64,000 nt of DNA from Polyodon spathula (lineage: Eukaryota > Chordata > Actinopteri > Acipenseriformes > Polyodontidae). The position numbers and the translations under genes are program-made. Shown here piece by piece: positions 56,905 to 64,000 of the stretch (position 1 is its first letter; every line of letters starts with the position of its first letter). Below the pieces are notes generated by a model. It saw only the letters and a program-made list of their open reading frames with translations. It ran no database searches and had not been told where the DNA came from. The DNA is taken from the NCBI RefSeq assembly GCF_017654505.1, contig NC_054543.1, forward strand, positions 24,156,339-24,220,338. The letters run 5' to 3'.

Positions 56905-58049
56905 CAGGTAAGACAACCATTAAATGTATTTATCTAAATGCTAGAAGTATCAGAAACAAAATTCTAGAACTTGAATCTACTGCACTAACAAGTAACTATG
57001 ATGTGATAGGTGTTACAGAAACGTGGTTGTCTGAGAGTGATGGGGACGAATATAATATTTGTGGGTATACACTGTATAGGAAAGACAGGCAGGACAGAAG
57101 AGGAGGAGGGGTAGCGCTATACATAAGAAACAGTCTTGAAGCCCAGGTGTTAAACCTGGACAAAGAAAATAAAGCAGAATCAATATGGGTCAGAATAACG
57201 GACAAAAATTAAAAGGCCATAATAATAGGAGCATGCTATAGACCGCCAGATTCAGAGAGTGAGCAAAATAATATGTTATACAATGACATTAGAAATGCAT
57301 GTAGCAAAGGAGAAGCCATACTAATGGGGGATTTCAACTTCCCCGATACAAAATGGGAAAACCCGGTGGGTAGCATGAAGGATGAAATAGAAATGGTGGA
57401 AATGAAAAATGACTGCTTCCTAACACAATTTGTCGAGGCACCGAAAATATCATATAAATATCATATGGAAGATACTGAAATTGGAGAAGGAATCTATGAA
57501 AAAGACCTAGGAGTTTTTGTTGACTCAGAAATGTCTTCATCTAGACAATGTGGGGAAGCTATAAAAAAGGCTAACAAGATGCTCGGATACATTGTGAAAA
57601 GTGTTGAATTTAAATCAAGGGAAGTAATGTTAAAACTGTACAATGCACTAGTAAGACCTCATCTTGAATATTGTGTTCAGTTCTGGTCACCTCGCTATAA
57701 AAAAGATATTGCTGCTCTAGAAAGAGTGCAAAGAAGAGCGACCAGAATTATTCCGGGCTTAAAAGGCATGTCGTATGCAGACAGTCTAAAAGAATTGAAT
57801 CTGTTCAGTCTTGAACAAAGAAGACTACGTGGCGACCTAATTCAAGCATTCAAAATTCTAAAAGGTATTGACAGTGTCGACCCAAGGGACTTTTTCAGCC
57901 TGAAAAAAGAAACAAGGACCAGGGGTCACAAATGGAGTTTAGACAAAGGGGCATTCAGAACAGAAAATAGGAGGAACATTTTTACACAGGGAATTGTGAG
58001 GGTCTGGAATCAACTCTCCAGTAATGTTGTTGAAGCTGACACCCTGTGA
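56905..58049 (+). pseudogene. CR1 ORF2 with RT core deleted (endonuclease joined to C-terminus)
   Basis: The APE-type endonuclease reads in one frame: YLNARSIRNK (near 56.93-56.95 kb), GVTETWLS (catalytic Glu, near 57.01-57.03 kb), RGGGVALYI (57.10 kb), an in-frame TAA at 57210-57212, GACYRPPDS (57.23 kb), and ILMGDFNFPDT (57.32-57.35 kb, catalytic Asp/Asn). Near 57.44-57.46 kb the frame passes directly into the ORF2 C-terminal region, equivalent to the start of copy 1, without a frameshift. The SDH end of the endonuclease and the whole RT catalytic core are gone. The frame stops early at 58047-58049, where GGA in copy 1 has become TGA. This cannot encode a working reverse transcriptase. Confidence 0.87.
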
Positions 58050-58170
58050 TCCTTCAAGAAGCTGCTTGATGAGATTATGGGATCAATAAGCTACTAACAA
58101 CCAAACGAGCAAGATGGGCCGAATGGCCTCCTCTCGTTTGTAAACTTTCTTATGTTCTTATGTTCTTATG

Positions 58171-58520
58171 ATTCATTTTCTGACTGCAGAAGACTATAGC
58201 TTTTTTTTTTTTCTCACTGTTCCCATACTGCTCCCATACTATAAAAGCGTGTTTCCACAAGCATTTATGTAGTGGGGCTGAATATTAATTTTTTTTGTTT
58301 TTCACGTGTTGCAGAATAATATTCAGCATGTGTTTTGATAAACTGTATATATTTTTATATGATTACTCCTCCACAGGACATCCGGGATTGGGGACCGATA
58401 CAAGGACATGACGTGTTTGGATTTTTTTAAATGTATATTTTGTACAGATTTGTTTTTTAAATAGAGTTTAACTTTATACTGTTATCCTTGCTTCTCTGCC
58501 CTGTCGTATTCCTACTGAAC
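58171..58520. other. No gene recognised
   Basis: A T-run near 58,201-58,213 and AT-rich sequence between the CR1 tail and the DIRS1-like terminal motifs. Nothing else seen. Confidence 0.4.
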
Positions 58521-58526
58521 CCGCTG

Positions 58527-58824
58527 TTCCCTTTCAATTCGAATGACAACCATAACCAAATGGGAAGAGCCCTCTCTGACCACCAATCACTGAGCATATA
58601 TAAAAAAGCTGCCCTATCAGGGCCCTGCTGTGAGGGGGAAGTCCCTCCCACCTCCTGCTGAAGAGGGACGTTCTCACAGTAGCACATAGCCATTTTCTTT
58701 CGAAAACAGAGTTCAGCTGGGGGGAACAACCTCAAAGAGTAATGGTTGTCATTCGAATTGAAAGGGAACCAGGGTTATGGTAATAACCTAACGTTCCCTT
58801 TCAATTCAAATGACAACCATTACT
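58527..58824. repeat. DIRS terminal motif: direct and inverted copies with a hairpin
   Basis: Copy A, TTCCCTTTCAATTCGAATGA then CAACCAT (58527-58553), is exactly reverse-complemented at 58742-58768 (copy B) and repeated directly with one change at 58794-58820 (copy C). B and C form an inverted pair of about 31-bp arms (58738-58768 and 58794-58824) around a 25-bp loop that itself contains GGTTATGGTAATAACC. Confidence 0.88.
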
Positions 58825-58849
58825 GAATGGGAAAGCTGTACCAACGCTG

Positions 58850-59785
58850 TCGTGGTTCCAGATTACTGACAGTACAGCCTCACGGTGATAGCCTCAGAGC
58901 CCACATGACGCCTAAGGGCATGCCACCTGCAACACTCTAGAGCCCAGAGAGGGTCTTGTTCGGATTGTCACATCAAGGCGGTAAAAACGTATAAATGTCT
59001 GACTACCTGTCTATGTAGCAGCACTGCATAACTCATGTCTAAGGAGACGCCATGAAGGAAAGGCCATGAAATTATCTGGCCCCTGGTAGAATGGGCCGTA
59101 ATGTCCCCCAGTAATGAGGAGTCCGTCTGTTCATACGTCAAGTGTATCGCATCTGTCACCCAGTGCGGTAGACGGTGTTTCGATAGGGCCTGACCTCTAG
59201 AGCGGAACCCACAGCAGACAAATAGTTTTGTCTCCAGGACACCATTCTATCCAAATAACAGCGCAGAGCCCGAACTGGGCATAGCATGTGTTATCTACAG
59301 TCGTCCTCTGAACATGCAGGGGAGGTCTGAAAGTTTCCAAAACCACGGATTGGTTAATATGGAATGAGGATACCACCTTTGGCAAAAAGGATGGAATCGT
59401 TCTTAATGTTACCCACGAGTCACTTCCAGTGAAATACATACATGTGTCATCGATGGACAGTGCATGAAGCTCACTTACTCATCTGGCAGACGTAATGGCT
59501 ATTAAAAATGCCACTTTTAATGAAACAGGGCGCAGTTCTGCTGATACCATGGGCTCAAATGGGGGACCCATAAGAGCCCGCAGTACCAGTTCTAGATCCC
59601 ACTTGGGGACCATACTTTTCATGGGAGGACGAAGCCTCCAAGCCCCATTAAGAAATTGCAGCTAGGAAATGTGCCCCAGGGGACACAGAGTCAATTTTGT
59701 CATGGCGCACTGATATTGCTGCCAGGTATACAAGTCACCGGACCGTGACCTTCAGCAAAGCACCAGTCTTGGAAAACTTTCCATT
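58850..59785 (-). pseudogene. DIRS1-type tyrosine recombinase, decayed
   Basis: Minus-strand reading: VPKWDLELVLRALMGPPFEP (near 59.55-59.61 kb, in shifted frames), a ITSAR catalytic-Arg region near 59.48-59.50 kb, then VTLRTIPSFLPKV (59.36-59.40 kb), a CPVRAL block near 59.26-59.29 kb, LPHWVTDAIHLTYEQ (59.12-59.17 kb), and AHSTRG (HxxR box, near 59.07-59.08 kb). A Tyr follows in RHLYVF near 58.99 kb. These blocks, and HSTRG in particular, mark the DIRS1 lineage rather than Ngaro. Stops and frameshifts are frequent. The enzyme would have integrated circular cDNA. Confidence 0.82.
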
Positions 59786-59794
59786 TATATGAAT

Positions 59795-60214
59795 ACTGGG
59801 CTCTAGTGAAGAAGTTGCCTTGCACTTCGAATTACTTCAGGATTGTGATATCCATGCATTATGCGCTTCCGCCCACTGTTGCCCCTAGCTGATGATGTCT
59901 TTCCCTCGGAGTTCCATGCTGACGTCACCTTAGACACCGTTGCTCGTGAAATATCAGCAAGTTGAGCTGTCTTGTTCACTGAAGTTCTTGCCAAACGTAC
60001 CCAATCACCCCGCTTTCAAAAGTCACTGAGGCTTCTTCTTGCAGCCATGCTAGCCATAATTATAGGCAACCAGGCCTGTCCAGCATTTTTATACATGACC
60101 CTAAGCTTGCTGGGATCTTATTTGCTTAACGAACGCTGAGCCACACCTATTGCTTTCAATATACATGGTGTTCTTCATTTACCCAGGTGTTTCCATTTTT
60201 TTGTCCACTATCTG
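59795..60214 (-). mobile_element. Tc1-type transposon fragment (family D)
   Basis: The high-coordinate end is a terminal repeat reading, on the minus strand, CAGATAGTGGACAAAAAAAT then GGAAACACCT, with TA at 60215-60216. It is cut at about 59.795 kb, so the opposite end is lost. Transposase N-terminus included. Confidence 0.85.
59803..60060 (-). pseudogene. Tc1-type transposase N-terminal fragment (family D)
   Basis: The open stretch 59803-59994 reads ARTSVNKTAQLADISRATVSKV, a helix-turn-helix typical of Tc1 transposases, then an SSARGNSGRKR basic hinge (GRPR-like) and the start of the second DNA-binding half. About 20 codons of likely N-terminus precede it out of frame. The catalytic domain is missing. 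Confidence 0.85.
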
Positions 60215-60216
60215 TA

Positions 60217-62346
60217 TGTCAATATATCTATCAATAAACAAGCCATATTATAACATGTTGTACATGTTATTGTTTGTGTTTGTTTAGCACATCCCTTTAA
60301 TAAGCTGCACGTTGGAATTCTAGGTACTGTACAGCATTGTGCAGATATGCCACTGGAACTGGTTCTGCCATTTGGTGCTATTTGTGTTTGTACTTAATAA
60401 ATGCTCAGTTATTAAATAATCTATAGTTTATGTTAAAACACCTGTTCAATTTTGTGGGTTTACTATTACAAAAACAGTAACTTGGAAACAATTGAACAGT
60501 AAAAATGAGGTTTCCCAGAGCTTCTCGCTACCCTCTGCCGTTCTTTACCTTTGTCCCCCCACTATTAAATAAAAGTTAGGTGCCCTTGTCTAGAAGTGAG
60601 AGTCAGAGCTGCTGATGATGTCACACAGCAGATTGCCTGCAGCACCAACCTGCAATAGGAGCTTGCTCTCAGGCAACCATCCATTAACCAATCCCATTGC
60701 ATTGCTGTTGCATGGCTACTGGCCTTGCCCGTTCCCCCCATGCAACTGCAGTTCTTCAGGGCAACTGCAAAGAAAAAAAAAAAAAAGACAAAATGGCTTA
60801 ATGTTAAAATAATATTCACAAAGCATTGCTGTGCATGTCAGAATCTTTTATGTGTTGAACAGGTTTCACGCATGAAAGGAACACAGCGTCCTTCCCACCC
60901 ATTTACAATTTATCATAATGTTTTATGCATTGTACATTGCTTAAGCCTAACTGCCAAAAGGTTTAACTATTTCATTAATTTTCCCGACAGATTCAAGTGA
61001 TTAAAAAGCCTGTAGTGGTGTAGTCACAGCTGACTCCTCATTCCCCCAGTCAGATGCATTCAAGTTCTAGCTAGCATAGCTAAAGGGTCACTAATGCAGG
61101 ACTCAAAAGCTCATTAGAATGAATTAGAGAAAGGGGTCAAACATAGTACAGCCTGCAGCTGTTCTAGTCCTCCACTGTCCTACCTACAGAAACAGGTTCA
61201 CGGCCAGGGCAGCGCTGGCTAAGTATGTTTTTTTGTTGTTTTGTTTGTTCAGTGTATATGAATGGCTGCTTAAACGAAAGAGACGTCCTGTGTCTTCAAT
61301 GCGAGTCCTTTGGTAAATTATGTACACAAGAGTTTTGGATCGTGCCTTCAGTTATGAAATGTTTCCGTGCTTGAACACAGAGGTCACAGCCACTATTTTC
61401 TTGTAATTGTGTGTTTTTTTGATACAATTTAATGAGCTGCTTCTGTAGTGGTGGGTTACACACGACTCTAATATGGTTACTGATTTGACATCAGAACAGT
61501 GAATTTTGAGTGTGTGCATCAAATTAAAGGGGATTCATCAATCTTACCTGCCATGCACACTGGTAATACTTGTTTGCTTGTCTTGTCTTCTAGGAAATCT
61601 GTTACATTAGCACTACCTGGGTCATTTCACCTTAGCAGTGTCTTTGGGGTCAAGCATTTTACTGGCTGCAAAGCATGTGAGTCATGAGGGTCAGCTGGTT
61701 GGTTACTGATCATCCACACTATGATATTTACACATACAGTATATTATATTGTATTACCTCTTGGTCTCAAGCAAGTGAATCATATGTTCTCTTTATAAGC
61801 AAGCTCTAAAAATCTTGGATAAAAAAAAAACCTGTGAGATACCCTCACTGTAACATTTTGACTAAGTACTGTTGCTGAGTTTTGATAATTATCAAATTTT
61901 CTTATGCAATAATGGTATTTCAAACTTTGCATGGATTATGTACTCCACCCTTAAGATAATTCAAGAAAAGCTCTGATGATACCAATAGGCTTCACAAGGG
62001 AAGCTGTATGTTGGAATTGTAAAGTGGAAAGGCGTAGAACAGCATTTGCCCAAACAGCTCGCTCTATAAGAGCACTTTATTCTGAAACTCACTTCCTTCA
62101 GAAATGAAGCAATTTTGAAATATTTTGCAATAAACTTAAGGTTTGATTAAAACATAATCAGTTATGTAATCATTAATTTATTCAGGATATAGTTGAATTT
62201 GAATTGTATACATTGTATATTTACATTACATAAATTGTACTACAATTTGATTATGGAAGCTGTTGATTGTTATGTACTTTTAATGGGTAATTTATGATTT
62301 TAATGTTGTATACATTTAAATCAAATATTTAATATTAGGTTATTGC
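60217..62346. other. No gene recognised
   Basis: AT-rich DNA with chance ORFs. 60.59-60.77 kb is GC-richer and ends in an A-run at about 60,770-60,785, which could be a retroposed fragment of unknown source. Confidence 0.4.
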
Positions 62347-62348
62347 TA

Positions 62349-63925
<1,577 letters not shown>

Positions 63926-64000
63926 TACAGTTTAGAGTAGAAGTAATATGGAGATTTATTACAGTTGTCAATGCCCAGGGACTGTCAATGGAAATGTGCT

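Larger units (their letters stand above)
55645..58170 (+). mobile_element. CR1-type LINE with 5' UTR, internally deleted (copy 3)
   Basis: This copy has the 5' UTR, ORF1, the ORF2 start and the 3' end with the TTCTTATG tail (about 58,145-58,168). At about 2.5 kb it is far shorter than a full CR1 because two internal parts are missing: the middle of the ORF1 esterase domain, and the stretch from mid-endonuclease through the RT catalytic core. Both junctions keep the reading frame. The 5' boundary is approximate. Confidence 0.88.
58521..59790 (-). mobile_element. DIRS1-like retrotransposon remnant, minus strand
   Basis: The 3' part of a DIRS element: a decayed tyrosine recombinase followed, downstream on the minus strand, by a terminal region with inverted and direct copies of one motif (58527-58824). 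That layout suits the inverted terminal repeat and internal complementary region of DIRS elements. Gag, RT, RNase H and methyltransferase are missing. It is cut at about 59.79 kb next to a Tc1 fragment. Confidence 0.78.

Overview
This is a stretch of AT-rich vertebrate nuclear DNA, almost certainly from a ray-finned fish. The evidence is the mix of mobile elements: several Tc1-type transposons, CR1-type and L1/Tx1-type LINEs, two lineages of tyrosine-recombinase retrotransposon (Ngaro-like and DIRS1-like), piggyBac and ZBED5-like hAT elements, a Ty3/gypsy remnant, and long microsatellites. This mix, with long LTRs and abundant CR1, would suit a non-teleost ray-finned fish such as a sturgeon, paddlefish, gar or bowfin, but the sequence alone does not settle the species. 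No bacterial-style genes, CRISPR arrays, rRNA or convincing tRNA genes are present. I found no confident host protein-coding gene. The one candidate host exon, at 52.2-52.5 kb on the minus strand, is weak. Every recognisable protein-coding stretch is a decayed mobile-element gene.

Layout. 0-0.75 kb: 3' end of a CR1 LINE (+). 0.75-9.5 kb: unique-looking DNA with two possible piggyBac ends, a Tc1 terminal remnant and an (AT)n tract. 9.5-11.8 kb: LTR-type sequence, a short element with inverted ends, and a minus-strand Ty3/gypsy pol remnant. 12.16-13.14 kb: a foldback-type element with inverted arms of about 235 bp that I do not recognise. 15.2-20.85 kb: a Ngaro-like retrotransposon (gag, RT, RNase H, tyrosine recombinase) that appears to sit inside an older LTR, followed by a GC-rich higher-order tandem repeat. 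21.06-22.24 kb: internally deleted Tc1. 23.6-28.7 kb: two different L1-type LINEs on opposite strands. 30.0-33.8 kb: a three-layer nest in which a ZBED5-like hAT runs into a Tc1 that is itself split by a younger Tc1. 35.56-37.04 kb: another Tc1. 39.4-41.3 kb: a second hAT interrupted by a minus-strand CR1. 43.0-44.25 kb: piggyBac remnant overlapped by a Tc1 fragment. 44.3-47.8 kb: badly decayed reading frames of uncertain retroelement origin. 54.67-55.18 kb: a piggyBac MITE with TTAA on both sides, matching the 44.2 kb piggyBac end. 55.6-58.2 kb: a CR1 with its 5' UTR and two in-frame internal deletions. 58.5-59.8 kb: DIRS1-like recombinase remnant with inverted/direct terminal motifs. 59.8-60.2 kb: Tc1 fragment. 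62.35-63.93 kb: nearly complete Tc1.

The genes do not form a pathway. The window reads as a record of successive insertions, most useful for relative dating (younger inside older) and for recognising non-autonomous derivatives with their likely source elements. None of the transposase or reverse-transcriptase frames is intact. I did not find a previously undescribed functional system. The best candidates for something undescribed are the foldback element at 12.2-13.1 kb, the twice internally deleted CR1 at 55.6-58.2 kb, and the piggyBac MITE/source pair.
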